Positions 39,227-52,900 of a stretch of 64,000 bases of DNA are shown here, in pieces. This stretch comes from Dendrophyllia cribrosa (lineage: Eukaryota; Cnidaria; Anthozoa; Scleractinia; Dendrophylliidae). Location of the stretch: the NCBI GenBank assembly GCA_024195265.1, contig JAJLRJ010000006.1:13067139-13131138 (forward strand). The letters run 5' to 3'. Within the stretch, counting starts at the first letter, position 1. Each line of letters starts with the position of its first letter. The notes below the pieces were generated by a model. The model was not told the DNA's origin, ran no database searches, and was given only the letters and a program-made list of their open reading frames with translations. Both the position numbers and the translations under genes were made by a program.

Positions 39227-40890
39227 TGCAAAAAAAACGACTTCCTACTTATTAACTGAAGTAAGTGTTACAGGTAAAATGTGTTTTGGTAATATTTGGA
39301 GACTGGTTTCTTAACATGATATTTGACAGCCTTTTATAGACCTGCCAAGTCTCACGCCTTTGGCGTGAGTCTCAAAGGCGTGAGTCTCACGCCTGCGAGT
39401 CAAAAACTCCGATCTCACGCCTACTCACGCCTGTGGAGCAATTTCTCACGCCTAACTTACAGATTTAAGCTATCAGCCTTAACTGATCGTATGATCCAAT
39501 TAAAAATATAGTTATATTCATGAAAATATGGCATTTTTTGTAGGTTTTTATTGTTCTGAACATTACAATTACAGAGGTCTGTGGTCCATGGAAACTTCCG
39601 AATTCTTCGGAACATCTTCGGACAACTTTGGACGTCTTCGGAATAGATCGGGTTCTTTTCGGATTTGATGGGGTCGCATTCGGAAATCCTGGCACTCCCA
39701 CGAACAAATTCTCACGCCTATCACTCGAAAAAAGTTGGCAGGTATACTTTTAGTGTTTTAATTTTGCCACCACTTCACTTTTTCTTACTTTTACTTACTT
39801 TTTCGCTCAATTTACGAATAAATTTACATTTTTTTAGTTATTTCAGATGGGAAAAAGAGTGACAGAGCCTGTGGCTTAAAAATGGAGTTTTCATTTTAGC
39901 AGAACAATTCAAAATATCAAAATAAATACTCCAGTTGTTTACGTACAGGCCAGTAGGAACGAATTTGAAAGTGAGAGGGCACGATCGACTGTTGTCGGCC
40001 GAGACTCCTTCAATATTTTAGACGGTTAAGTGGCAGTCTTCTTTTTTTTAATTTTCACCCGAAAAGTGGGGGGGCACGGGCCTACCCGGCCCCCCTACTC
40101 CTACAGGCCTGACGTACACGAAAACAGCCTTCCTCGCGTTGAAAACGGCAAACGTAAAAAATGGCGGGAAAATCATGACTGATCACGTGGTACTTTCTGC
40201 CGTTTGCGTTTGCCGTGAACTCGATGTTAAATCGCCCCAATCCTTTCAAGTGCTCAACCTCTCCTTGTACCTCAACACTTGCGATTAGCATTTGTCGGTC
40301 CATAAAGCTCATCTTAAGGGTTGAATTAATAAAAGCGCCAAACGAAATCTTCCAACCTTAGCGGAGAAGGCGGTGGACAAGGGAATGCGTTGTTAGGCGT
40401 TGGGTGATTGCTAAAATTTTGACGGGTCGCGGTTCGTGATTCGACTTCACGAGATGCTTCCCACAAAAAGCGTGTGGGGAGGGGGGGGGAGGGGGAGGGG
40501 TGCGAATTTGTTGGGGAGATATTACGACGGATGCTTAATGAAAAATAGAGAGAAAGAAAACTAAATTAAACTACAGTCGAAAATTTGTTAAAGAACATCT
40601 TCGCTAAAGCTTTTCCTTATTAGCTTGTCCTCGTGCTTATTTCTATAGTGGGAACCAGAGTAAAACAAGCTGAAGGGTATGCCAAACAACACTGCGCGTG
40701 CGTGTGTCGTTTTCATTTTTCATCGTGCCGCGATCCTTTTGGCTAGCCCCACGGATCACGGACTCTGGCGATTCCGATTTGTTGATTTTCGGCCAATCAG
40801 ATTGGAGCGGAATAAACTCTGAGCCTGCGCAGAATGACTTTAAAATTGGAACCGGCCAGAGGCCATTCTCCACTGTGTTCTTGATAAGCT

Positions 40891-41154
40891 TTGATTCAAA
40901 CTCAGTCACGCGAGTGCCATTCACACAACACGCGACACGGAGACGTGCTCCACCCTGGCAAGAACCACAAAGTACCTGAGTGCTCCTTCAGGTTCAGCGG
41001 AGCAAAAATATGGAATACGCTCCCGCTGGACCAGAGGAATGAGCATGACATCTCAAAATTTGAAACCGGCCTGAAAAAGCATTTCAAACGCTTAATTCAA
41101 CCATCTTACAACCACAGGCCTCTTAAGGCGAGACTAAATTTGAATGAAATTTGA
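40891..41154 (+). mobile_element. LINE reverse-transcriptase C-terminal tail
   Basis: Plus frame with HNTRHGDVLHPGKNHK, FRFSGAKIWNTLPLD and FETGLKKHFKRLI, then a stop at 41152. NTRH...F.GAK.WN.LP is the hallmark tail of jockey/CR1-like non-LTR retrotransposon polyproteins. The rest of the element is missing. Confidence 0.8.
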
Positions 41155-41632
41155 TGAGGTTTTAAGAAGGGACAGGAGTAAGAAAATTATTTTTGGAACA
41201 CCAACAGACAGTCGATACCCACGCAAGAGCACCCCAGGTTGCTAGTGGACTAACTTGGTATCCGTCTATTAATTATTAACTACAAATTCTAATTTTTAAA
41301 ATTCACTAAATCTTCAACATTTCTTATTTCTCTAAATTTTACCAATCCTTTGAGAAAAACTATTTCCTCCCAAACATACCCAAAAATCACCCAAAAATTT
41401 TCAAAACAACCCATAACATAGGTTACTGTTTTAAGCATAGGGTTTTTGGATTGCTTGAAACGTGAACGAGATATTTCCATTAAAGCCATGTCAAGTGGCG
41501 GAAAAGTGGCGTTTAGGTTAAGTCCCGCCTTAATGTTTGATTTATAACTTTTAATTAAGTGTATATTTTCCATTTATCTTTAATGTCGTGCGCCCATCTA
41601 CCTGTATATAACAAAAAGACGGATATAAGCTC

Positions 41633-41654
41633 CCCCCCCCCCCCCCCCCCCCCC
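41633..41654. repeat. Poly-C tract
   Basis: About 22 consecutive C. Confidence 0.9.
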
Positions 41655-41778
41655 TTCTTCCTTAATTTAAACACTTTCAACTTCAAATACAAATTAGGAA
41701 AGTATAGGGTATATAGAGCGCTGAACCGCTATCTCATCAATTGTTAACGTAACTCAGGCTGTTGAATATTTTTATGTA

Positions 41779-41779
<1 letters not shown>

Positions 41780-41835
<56 letters not shown>
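41780..41835. repeat. (TA)n microsatellite
   Basis: About 56 bases of TA. Confidence 0.95.
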
Positions 41836-41838
<3 letters not shown>

Positions 41839-41926
41839 AAAACCTTAAAAAAAAATTTACATTTCTTTCCTAAAATTTAAAAAGTTAAAATCTCATGGTT
41901 GTTCATAAGCAAGTCTAAATAAGAAT

Positions 41927-42131
41927 CACGAGAATTTAGTTTTATCGACTGAGTCGATAAGGTAAATTGACCACCGTAAAAAGATTCAAATAGCTGACGT
42001 TTCGAGCGCTAGCCCTTCGTCGGAGCGAATCGCTCCGACGAAGGGCTAGCGCTCGAAACGTCAGCTATTTGAATCTTTTTACGGTGGTCAATTTACCTTA
42101 TCGACTCAGTCGATAAAACTAAATTCTCGTG
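41927..42131. repeat. 205-bp perfect palindrome, 3-base centre
   Basis: Arms of 101 bases centred on the AAT at 42028-42030; the left arm includes gctgacgtttcgagcgctag and the right arm its exact complement. I found no mismatch when comparing arms by eye. Confidence 0.9.
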
Positions 42132-42176
42132 TTTCATCCCCCCACCGACGCAGCACCACAGTTTCTCTAGAAACTA

Positions 42177-42330
42177 ACCCCATTCTAAATAAGAATGTCT
42201 TAAGAGCAGATTTAAAACAGTCAACACTTGTACTCTGCTTGATATCAAACGGCAGGCCATTCCAAATTTTTGGGGCTGCAACCGAGAAGGATCTATCACA
42301 GAGTACGACGGCATATTGTTAATGACGATG
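42177..42330 (-). mobile_element. LINE reverse-transcriptase C-terminal tail
   Basis: Minus frame reads AVVLCDRSFSVAAPKIWNGL, then PFDIKQSTSVDCFKSALKTF. The (S/A)P-K-I-W-N-x-L-P...FK..LK pattern again marks a non-LTR retrotransposon 3' end. Starts next to the perfect palindrome. Confidence 0.75.
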
Positions 42331-42639
42331 AGTTCGAAACGGGAAGCCTGACACCACCGTGAACTAGACATGGAAAACGTATTTTGATAATGCTTTACGT
42401 TAGTCTCGGCTTACTTCCTGTAGAAACTCATTGCGAAACGGTTTTTTTAAGCGGCTTATAAGCCCCCTCCCCCGCCCGGGCATATCCCGACCGAAAATCC
42501 CTTACAAAGTTAATGCATAAACCCAGGGCTTATAACCGGCATTTTACGGATTTTACGGAATTTCGTAAATAAGCCGGAAAGGTATTGTAGCATGGATTTG
42601 GCCAAAAAAGACCAAGATCAGAGTGACACTCCCGCTTCC

Positions 42640-42897
42640 GCTTTTAAAATGTTTGCGTGACACTCGGGGAGCTTTCTACCGCCTTGCTGTTACGGCATAA
42701 TTATTAAACTCATCATGAGGCGCAGTTTCGGCACTCGACATTTTTGTTGTTTATGTTACTTGTGTTCTTTAACAAACACTTAAATGCAAAGTGTCTGTTT
42801 TAATTTTCTAAAAGTCGTCGACGGAACTTGGTAGACTTTCAGTCATTCTGACAATTGTGCAAGCCTCAGTAACACAGGACTGCGTTCACTTCACACG
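42640..42897 (+). promoter_or_regulatory. Candidate promoter/5'UTR of unit C, conserved with unit D
   Basis: About 250 bases before the ATG align with 57465-57721 upstream of unit D, sharing islands such as gaggcgcagt, cggcactc, gtctgttttaattttct and cagtaacacagga. Conservation alone suggests retained promoter or leader; no TATA box is claimed. Confidence 0.4.
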
Positions 42898-43005
42898 ATG
42901 TCGATCATACGAAGCAAATTGGCTGATATCAACATCCCTGAGAATTTAACATATACTGAGTTCGTATACCAGAACTTCGACAAGTATGGAGACAGACCAG
43001 CGATC
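42898..43005 (+). CDS. Unit C exon 1
   Basis: 36 codons, [16 protein letters not shown] to DRPAI, then gtaaga. Differs from the D copy at five residues by hand count. Confidence 0.88.
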
Positions 43006-43901
43006 GTAAGAATCTTTAATTTGTTGTATGTTAGTTAAGTCGTAATCTGATAAATGCTTAATATTTAGTCAGGTTTTGTCTACTTGGTCGATGACCAAGA
43101 CCGTATAAGACCGTCTCGTCATGATCTCGTAGTTCGTCTAAATTTTTAACTTCGGCTTAGACAGAAAAAAAAAAACAGAAAGAGAACCTTAACATAAGCA
43201 AAGCTTGTTAATTTTAGCGTTATATTTTGTCTACAGGCGGAGAAACAGATCAGTGAATGTTGATAATTGTTTAATACAGCTAAGTATGGCGGTCGCGTAC
43301 TACATTACCAACAGTTCCAAATTCACTAAGCTACATCTCCGCTTTTAGGCGAGATATTACGCTCAAATATGCAAGGTGTCCTAATTTTAAGATGCTCTTT
43401 TTATCTGTATCGATGGTTTAGCCATCCCAGCCGAAAATGAAAAATTTAGAAAAACCACGAGTTGGTCCATCAGCGTTTTACGGCTATGTCACGCCATCTT
43501 GCTCACATTAATATAAAAACAATCAAAAAATTATTATTTCTGAACATTAAAATTCACAATTAATTCTTTAAAATTTGAATTCTCCATCTACCGCCGGACA
43601 GAATTCAACATCTATCAGTAACCTACGCGATAGTTCTTCTTTCTATCCTTTTTAATACAGAGGAAACCCAAATTCTTTGATCGCGTGAAATTATTCGGCA
43701 GGGGTGATTGCGTGCAGCCGGCGAACCTTACCCGTGTAAAGTTACTCATGCAAAACGCAAATAGAGGCCCAAGACGCTGTAATTCAGCCTTCATAAATCC
43801 AAGTATTTAAAACAATTATTCGTTTCGAGGAAAAAATCGCGTTTAATTCGTCGGAAGAATAACTAAGCAAGCGTGACAAAGCGTGATTACGTGCAACCCC
43901 G

Positions 43902-43934
<33 letters not shown>

Positions 43935-46900
43935 GGTACTCCCATTTATGAGCTATATAGGTATGTGCCGCTGTGTAGGGTATGGTTTTCAGGCAGTTTA
44001 GTCTAGGATAGGGTATAGTTATCAGAGATTTTTGGTCTAGAATAGGGTATCATTTTCCGCTAAACTGGTCAATTGCGTGAAGAATTTAGTCTAGACAAGG
44101 TTTACTGCCAAATGGCATTCAAAAATCGGTACGGTGGGCACTACGGCATTTTTGCTGACCCCTGTTAACTAATAGCTGTGATAGTGAACGAGTTTCTGGA
44201 AAATAGCGAGTCTGGAATAGGTCTAGGATAGGGTAGGGTTTTTCGGTGTTTAGTCTAGAATAGGGTTGCAAAATGCAGCTAAAATGGTCTAGTATAGGTT
44301 AAGGGTCTCAGAGTCCCAGCGGCCCACCCCCATTCAAAAATTTGCAGAGTACCTCCCCCGGGCGTGCAACTCGCGTTTATATTTTTATACGTTTATATTT
44401 GCAAAACGGAAATAGGGTATTGCGAGTTATCGATCGCGTGAGAAGCCGGTGAAACAAATATACCGAAACAAAGGAAAGCTGAAATACTTTTCACGTTGAA
44501 GTGTAAAGTTTAAACTAACATATCAAATAAATGATGTGACAGGAAGCAGAACAATCTGCTACTCATTTATGCAGTGCTTATTTCTCAAAGGTTGTGGTCG
44601 CTTTCAGTCTCGCCTTCGTGTAATTGTCCACGCGAGTATTCCTATCACTCAAACTTCTCGTCAACTCGAACCATATACAGTTTTTCTTACTTTGTTTTAG
44701 AAATTTTAACCTTCAAGAACTTGAACTTTCGGTAATTTGAACATAATATAACAATCAGGAGAAAGGTAATGGAAGGACTGCAGTGGACTGGACTTGTAAA
44801 AAGGACTGGTAGAACAAGGACTAGTGAAACGTGGACTTGTAAAACGAGGACTTGTATGAGTGTCAGGGCATACTGCAAACCGATACTGGATAGGAATGGA
44901 CTATAGTGAGACGTGGACCTGTAAAACGACTACTGTACTAGTAAGATCTAGTAAAACGAGGACTTGTATGAGTGCCAGGACATACTGTAAACCGATACTG
45001 GACTGGAATGGACTATAGTGAGACGTGGACCTGTAAAACGACTACTGTACTAGTAAGATCTAGTAAAACGAGGACTTGTATGAGTGTCAGGGCATACTGC
45101 AAACCGATACTGGACTGGAATGGACTATAGTGAGACGTGGACCTGTAAAACGACTACTGTACTAGTAAGATCTAGTAAAACGAGGACTTGTATGAGTGCC
45201 AGGGCATACTGTAAACCGTATACTTGACTGGACTGGACTATAGTGAGACGTGGACCTGTAAAACGAGTACTGTACTAGTAAGATTTAGTAAAACGAGGAC
45301 TTGTCAACGCAGCTAGACTTGTAAAATGAAGACTTGTAAAATACTCTTTATTGAAACGATCAACTATATAAAGAACTTTACTGGTAATCTAATAATCAAA
45401 AGCACGAAAAGTGTTTAACTTAACATGACATTTCCCAATATTAACATGCAAAGAACATTGCACAATGATACTTAAAGCCAGTTACATTAGACATGTCGTC
45501 CCGTGAAAGCATCAGCATTACTACAAAAGAAAAAGATTGAAATTCTGGGGATTTGTTATAAACAGCACTCAATTACCTCGACTGCTGCTTGATTTAAAAT
45601 TCTATAAATTGCTAGAAAGTATAATGAATAATAATTAGTTGAAATGTATAAATGTCATGGGAACAAGAACATCCAAAACAACGGGGAAAGAGGAGCGCTT
45701 ACCATTTGAATGGAATTTCCGGTTAGAATTTTCCGACAAATGGTACTGGACTTTCCTTACTGAAGGAAACGGAACAGGAATGACCTGTGCCATTTGTATT
45801 TTACCGAATGCCGAGAGGCACTGGGGGTGAAAAACAAAACGACGGCGGGAAAAACTAACCGGCAAATACTTTTATAAGCTTACCCTAAAACGCGATTGTA
45901 CGCTTTTAAGCCCTGCTACAATTCTCCAATTTTACCAGAACAATCATTTATTATTTTACTTATTCCCTCAAGATAACGCTAGAATTCCAGCTCTGATTCT
46001 TTGCTACGTACGACTACGTTTCAATTATGCGAATCGCTCATGCAGCAAGCATGATTCGTAAAAGTTAAAGTAAAATAACTAACGGCAATAAAAAATGTCC
46101 ATCTTTCTAACCTGTTAAATTTCACAATCATGCTGTAGAAAATTTGTCAATATAGCCGATGAAAAGTGGCAATTTCCATACGAATAAACTCGGAGTAAAT
46201 TTCCTTCTCCAAAGTGATCCGCCATCTTCGAGCTTCCTTATTTCGCGAAGAAGCCAAGCCTGGTACTAGTGATGCGAACAAATGGTACAGAAAATTCCGG
46301 TCGTTCCGGTGAAAGCGAGAAAAAGGAAATACCTTGAAAGGTATTACCTTTTCCCCGGAAAATTTCCGTTGGGATGAACCGTTCCATTTGTTTTTCCACC
46401 GAATAACCGGTTTTTCCATGCAAATGGTAAACGCTCGAGGATACCTAATGAGCGAACCGTTAGATTTCTGAGGGGGGGGGGGGGGGGAGTGGGATTGATT
46501 TTAAATACATGTAATATACAAATTCTTCCCGGAGGTCACCTCTAGTAGGAAGTATGCCGGCTGTTTTCTGTACTAAGCTTATGAGGACAACGTTTTGTCT
46601 CTCACAGATAGACGCCCCTTCCGGAAGATTCTTTTCCTTCAATCAGCTTAAAGACCAAACACGCCGCTTCAGTTCTGGTCTGGCCAAAAGAGGCTTTAAA
46701 AAGGGCGACGTCATGGCCATCTATCTTCCAAACGTCATAGAATACCCGATAATCTTTCATGGCGCTGCGAACTTAGGGGGAATTATCACAACACTAAACC
46801 CACAATGCTCGCACAAGGACCTGGCTCACTTCCTGAAAATCTCCCGGGCAAATTATCTCGTCACTACGCCTTTGCTGGCAGAGAAAGCTTTCGGCGCAGG

Positions 46901-49900
46901 TGTATTGGTAGGGATTCGTTCAGTGTTTGTGATGGGACAAGCTGAAAACTGTGAATCGGTTTCTTCTCTCTTAGCCGACGATGGAACGGCATTTCCGGAA
47001 GGAACAAAAATCGATCCAAAAGAAGACGTTGTGGCTTTGCCATTCTCGAGCGGGACAACAGGTGTCTCCAAAGGTGTCATGCTTACACACTATAATCTAA
47101 TAGCCGAGGTTCGGATCCTTTTTCGAGATGATACCCCACTTGAAGATGTGGATACTACAATAAATGTGTTGCCCCTCTTCCACATCTACGGCTTATCGGT
47201 AATATTAGGGGGGCGTCTATATATGGGAAGCAAGATTGTCCTTCTGCCGCGCTTCGAGCCTAACATATTTCTTCGAGCCATTCAAGACTACAAGGTAAGG
47301 GTTACTCTCTGTTTGTGAAGTGTATTGCGTGACGTCGCGTCACGCATGTAAGTGAACTGCTTATTATGGGATAAATATGGTTGAGTTGAGCACATGGCCG
47401 CCTTTGAGTAGTTGTTTGTTTTGTTCGTCGCATCGCTCCTCCCGCGAATACACTTCAGTTTGACAACCATACAAAAGTCTCCGGTGGCTTGAAATAAATA
47501 ACCACTCGCCTCTCATTGTACTGTTACTATTAAAAACATGTATTGTTTTGTTTTTGCGCGTGTATTTATGTGTGTAGATGCTTAAAATTTGTATTACTTT
47601 CAATCTGTAATTAATCAACCCGGGGTATCTAATCGGACAGTTAGGTAACGCTATAGAGTGTGGCGGCCAACATGGCGGCCAAACATTTAAAGACTTTTAA
47701 GTCTTAATACTAGCAGTAATCATAGATTATAGTGCGTCTCCTTATCCCGTGGCACCTCGTCTTGACCTACGTAGTACCTCAGTCTCAGCCACTGTTTAAA
47801 GGGGCTATGTCACGAGATATGTCACGCAGGCAAAAACGTCGGGCCGACTTCAAACAAATTCACGCTATCGCCGTGGAATCGGGCAAAATCCTTCAATTCT
47901 GCTGTGCTGTGTACTCCGAAAGGTCTCAGATTTATCCGACATATAAATAGTATATTTGTCTTGATTTCATTTCGGTTTATATTTCTCCGATTCTGAAATG
48001 ATACGCCTCAGTACAGGTCAGTATCTCAACGTCTGGAAGTTGTATTCAGCATAGAAGTCTAGAAGTTGTGTTAAGCATGGACGAAGGTTCTTCTCCGGGG
48101 CTGATTGTTGTGAAATCAACCCAAAAGTTGTCATATTTTCCTCTCTTCTACGAAAGTAGTGTGCTTTCAATGCTGTAACGTAATTTATAATAACACGCGC
48201 AAGCGATCTCAAGTTAGGTCAAGCTACATGTAGGTCACGTACGCAAACAGTATTAGCTGCAGTAGTTATTTTGATCTGTTTAGAATGAAGTCCAAAAATT
48301 TTCATTGCTCTCTCTCAAGCGAACAAAAAAACTATACAATATTGGGTTTGTCTGCGGAGACAAACAAATTTTATTCATAACGCTCGATTATCAGATAGTG
48401 CTAGTATCAAGACGTTTCAAGATGGCGCAGATTTGGTACCAACAATTTTCTCGATTCGTTCCGCCTAGACGACGCGCTAAGCATGCTGGATACTATTGTG
48501 ACGTTTCAAGATGGCGCAGATTTGGTACCGACACTTTTCTCGATTCGTTCCGCCTAGCCGACAAGATTAGGAAGCGTCTCCTTCGTCGACGCAAACACCG
48601 AAAATCTCATCACAAAATATTGTATTCACTATAAGAGGAATGAAATCGGCTTATAAGTATCTATAATTCATTAATAACTTTCAACTAGTTCAATTTTGTT
48701 TATTTTCACGGCTTATCTGAAATAGCGTGACGAATTGCGTGACACATTTACAACCTTTATAAATCTAAAACGAAACATCGTTAAAATCTGAAACTAATTT
48801 TGTGAAAGATTATAACACTGGTATCCACATACCATGTTAGAAACAGCTTTGTAGGATGTATACTTTAGATTTTTTAATTTTTGTGACGTCATGTGAAAAC
48901 ACTCTATAGAAGTAATCGAACTCAATCCATTTATTGAGTTCGATTGAGGTCGGTAATCAAACGAGAAACTTTTCTGTGAATTTGATTACCGAACTAATCG
49001 AACGCAATCGAACTGTTCGAATTTATAGAACTCAATGCCTAGATTATGTTCGGAAATCGAACGCAAGTGAACAAGACATTTTCTGTTAGTTCGATTACCG
49101 AACTACTCAATCCGTGGATACGTTCGATTATGTTCGGAAATCGAAGGTAATCGACCAAATCCATATCATTAACGTGTTCGACGACCAGTTCGCTTATTGA
49201 AATAAACATAGTTCTCTTGAACAGCTGCAATCTAGGTGGGTTCACTTACACGGAGATATTTACACGAAGTGGCCAGAATGGTGTTTCCAGATCCGCTTGT
49301 TGGTGACCTAGCTGGCTACGGCCATTTAAACGTTTAGAAGCGTTTCTTTCTTGCAACAAACGTCTCCCCTATATCAACCTCGAAAGGACAGCACCGGTGC
49401 CCTTTTATGACCAATCAGACCAACGTATTATTACGCATTCATCCTCTGACATCTTTCTTAAACGTGGCACGCTTTACGTGATGAAGAACGATAGCATACG
49501 ATTGCACACGATTTTGTGAGTTCGATTTTGAAGTTCGATGAAGTTTAATTGCGTTCGATTAGATACCCCGGCCTGGTGAGGAAATGTTTATTAATAAATA
49601 ACAACAACAAAAAACGATATGTCCCTGCGCAAGTTCATGTTTTCAAACTTTCATCTACTTACGTTCTTGTTTGACCAGTTGAAATCTAAACTCCTAACCA
49701 AAGAAAGCCATACCTCTTTAAGTAACCCGGATAGGCCTAATCATAGCCATTTTTGTCCTGCTAAACTTAAACCCTAACACTAAGCGGATTAAGTAAAAAT
49801 ACTGGTACACCCTTTATTCCTTTTCTTCAACAGGTGTCAAACGCTCCTGTCGTCCCTCCCCTGGTGCTATTTTTGGCCAAGCATCCGCTGGTAGATCAGT

Positions 49901-52900
49901 ACGACTTGTCAAGCCTCAAGTCCATCACCTCGGGTGCGGCTCCTCTGTCTCGGGAGCTGGAAATAGGTGTTGCCAAGAGAATCTCTAGTGTAGAGACGGT
50001 GCGACAAGGTTAGAATATAACTACACAACAATTCTATTTACCAGGTGCAAGAAAATTCTAGGACGCGATTTCGCGCGCAAGAAGCATGCAGGTAAGTGTG
50101 AACACTTAAGGTTATATTACACGGGACGATTCGCAACGATGATGTTTAGCGCAACAATGTTGCGCTAAAAGTTTCACTAAAAGTTGATGCCGTGTAACAT
50201 GAGTGCACGGACGATCTTCTTTGCAATTTTTGCGTTCGCAAAAATTGCGAAGAAAATCGTCCGTGCACCCATGTTACACGACATCAACTTTTAGCGCAAC
50301 ACTGTTGCGCTAAAAATCGTTGTTGCGAATCGTCCCGTGTAACATCACCTTTACCTGAAATCTCACTTCATACTAAGTCCTGATCAAATGTCCGATCAGA
50401 ATGGAGTCTTGCTCAGAGGCCAGCTTATTCTTCCGGTCATGTTGACTGGTCACGTTTGTTCGCATTTTTTACCTATCAGCTTGTTAGGTTTTACAGAAAA
50501 ACCAAGGTACGGAAAAGAGTCGGAAATACAAGACAAATACGGTGATAACGTACTACAAAGCTTTTAGAAGACAAGCTAATTACGTTAATTGGTATCAAAG
50601 TACTAACGTACGGTAGCCTGCGTGACAGGCACTAGAGAAGGGAGGGAAAAGGAGGATCCCACCGCCATTCGCGCTTCACGCTTCACGCTTCACGCTTCAC
50701 GCTTCACGCTTCAGTTTTCGTGCTACACGCTTCACACTTCTCGATCTCTTCTTCTTTCCAAATCCTCCTTTCCCCGTTCCCAGGGTCACGACAACTCTCT
50801 TTTTTTTTGTCGCGGGCCTGAGGAACCCTGTGCTTTGACAGTCGTTGGGACCTTACGTTCTCATTACAAAACCTACCAGTGAGTTTGTGCTACAATTTCG
50901 CAATCACCTTTGCTCTTGACAACTTTTCTAGGTTTTGGAATGACAGAAATAAGTGGAGCCTCTCATTCCATGCCTCCAGATGGCAAAACGGTTCCTGGTT
51001 CAATAGGTGCTCTGCTGCCGAACTTGGAAAGTAAGGTAGGCTAATTGGTGCAATAGAAAATGGCGTTGGATTCTATACTTGACTTTGTACTTGGTACAAC
51101 CGTATCGATAATTAAATGCGGGCTACAAAGAAGGAAACTCAGAAGACGCACAATTGGTCATATTTTCACAAATGTTTTGGGAAAACTGTGAAACCGTCTT
51201 CCAAGAAAATATTTTTACTTCGCACATTTCAGTCGAACCTCACTATAACGGCCAACTTCGGACAGACCTTTCTGGCCGTTGTAGCGCGGAGAGGTGCCGT
51301 TATTGGGAGGTTATCAATTAGAGGATTTGAGTGAGCGAATAAGACGTCTGGACAAGAAAACATGGCCGTTGTAGAGGGGTGCCGTTATGGGGAGGTTATC
51401 AATTAGAGGATTTGAGTAATGGAATGAGAAGTCGGGACAAGAAAAAGTGGCCGTTGTAGAGAGCTTGGCCGTTATGGGAGGGCGGCCGTTAGAAGAGGTT
51501 CTACTGTATTACAGTTGAACCTCTCTACAACGGTCACTGTCAAACACAGTTTTCCGAGCGTCGTGGAGAAATTTTCGATTAGAGGATTTCAATGTATGAA
51601 TAAAAGATGGGGACAAGAAAACTGAAATGGCCCTCGTAGAGAGAAGGTCCTCAGTAGAGGTTCTACTGTAATTTTTATTTATCTTTTGCTTTACGCTAAC
51701 CCTTTTCCTCAGATTATTGATCCTGATACTGGCAATACTCTTGGACCAAACCAGGACGGAGAAATGTGCATCAGAGGACCAATTATTATGAAAGGTGAGA
51801 CTACAAGCCCGATCTTATACCCCATTCACACCAACGCTTAAACATGTTTAAATGTTGTTTAGTTTAAAACAGGTTTAGAAAAATACCTCCTAACCTCCCG
51901 CAATATTTGGAGTGAAATCTTTACTAAAAGAAACTTTATTGACTTTATTACCATTCCAGGTAGTTTGAGTCATATACATTTCAAAACGTTCAAGATAAAG
52001 GCTAAAACGTATTTAAACTAAACAACATTTAAACATGTTTAACCGTTGGTGTGAATGGGGCATTAGTCTGGGGAACCTTCTGCATGCTGTCAAATCTCTT
52101 TACAAAGAGATTTACAATCTCTTTACAAATCTTTTCACCTCGAGGACAGAGTTTACTGGCTGTGGTAGAGAGGTGGCCAGTGGAGGATGTAAAAATTCCA
52201 CTCACTGAGGTCACATCGCTGAACTTACTATGGCCTTTGATTAGCCGTCGAGAAGTTTGTTGACAGAAATGCTGGAACCTAACTTTTTCTAATTCGTTGA
52301 AGTTTTGTCTTTACGCAATACAATTGCCCGTGGCTTTAAAACTTTTATTTCAGTGTTATTTAACATACGACAACTTTGTTATTTGGACGTACATATAGGA
52401 AATATGGAGCGAAGTACCACATGCAGGAACGAAACACTAAACAAAATTTAGCTTGCATGCAGACGTCCCTTATTTTCTTTATAGTAGACGTCTGCGCGCA
52501 GACCAAACGCTGGATTTGTTATTCGTTTACCTTTTCTAGGCTACTTAGACAACCCAGAAGCGACCGCTCGGACAATTGATAGTGAAGGCTGGCTTCACAC
52601 AGGAGATATCGGACATTACAATGAAGATGAACACTTCTTTATTGTTGGTCGCCTGAAAGAACTTATCAAGTACAAAGGATTCCAGGTATAACAACTCGAC
52701 CAAAAATTGCACCTTCCGTTGTTTGAATTGCGTTGGCTTAGAACCATAGATTCAGGGCAAAGTACCACCTTTACAGCATGGCAAACAGTTTTTAGTGGTT
52801 TTATACCACTAGGGTTGTTTGAATCGAAAATGACCATTGTCAGAGTTATCTGATACTTCACAGTAGGATATTACAATGTAAGCCAGAAAAATATTCTGAT

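Larger units (their letters stand above)
39026..42897. other. Spacer between units B and C
   Basis: 3' UTR of B, repeats with ctcacgcc and cttcgga phrases (39340-39720), two LINE tails, poly-C, (TA)n, a perfect palindrome and the putative promoter of C. No host gene seen. Confidence 0.65.
43006..46607 (+). other. Unit C intron 1
   Basis: 3.6 kb. The first ~850 bases resemble unit D intron 1 (ggcggtc(g/a)cgta blocks). Then the 43902-44363 element, a 112-bp tandem repeat, and an inverted-repeat-rich stretch 45640-46440 with attttccgg phrases; poly-G near 46471-46487. Confidence 0.7.

Noticed and set aside
45639..45830. 63-residue plus-strand frame in unit C intron 1
   Set aside because: Lies in an attttccgg-rich inverted-repeat area; no domain recognised.
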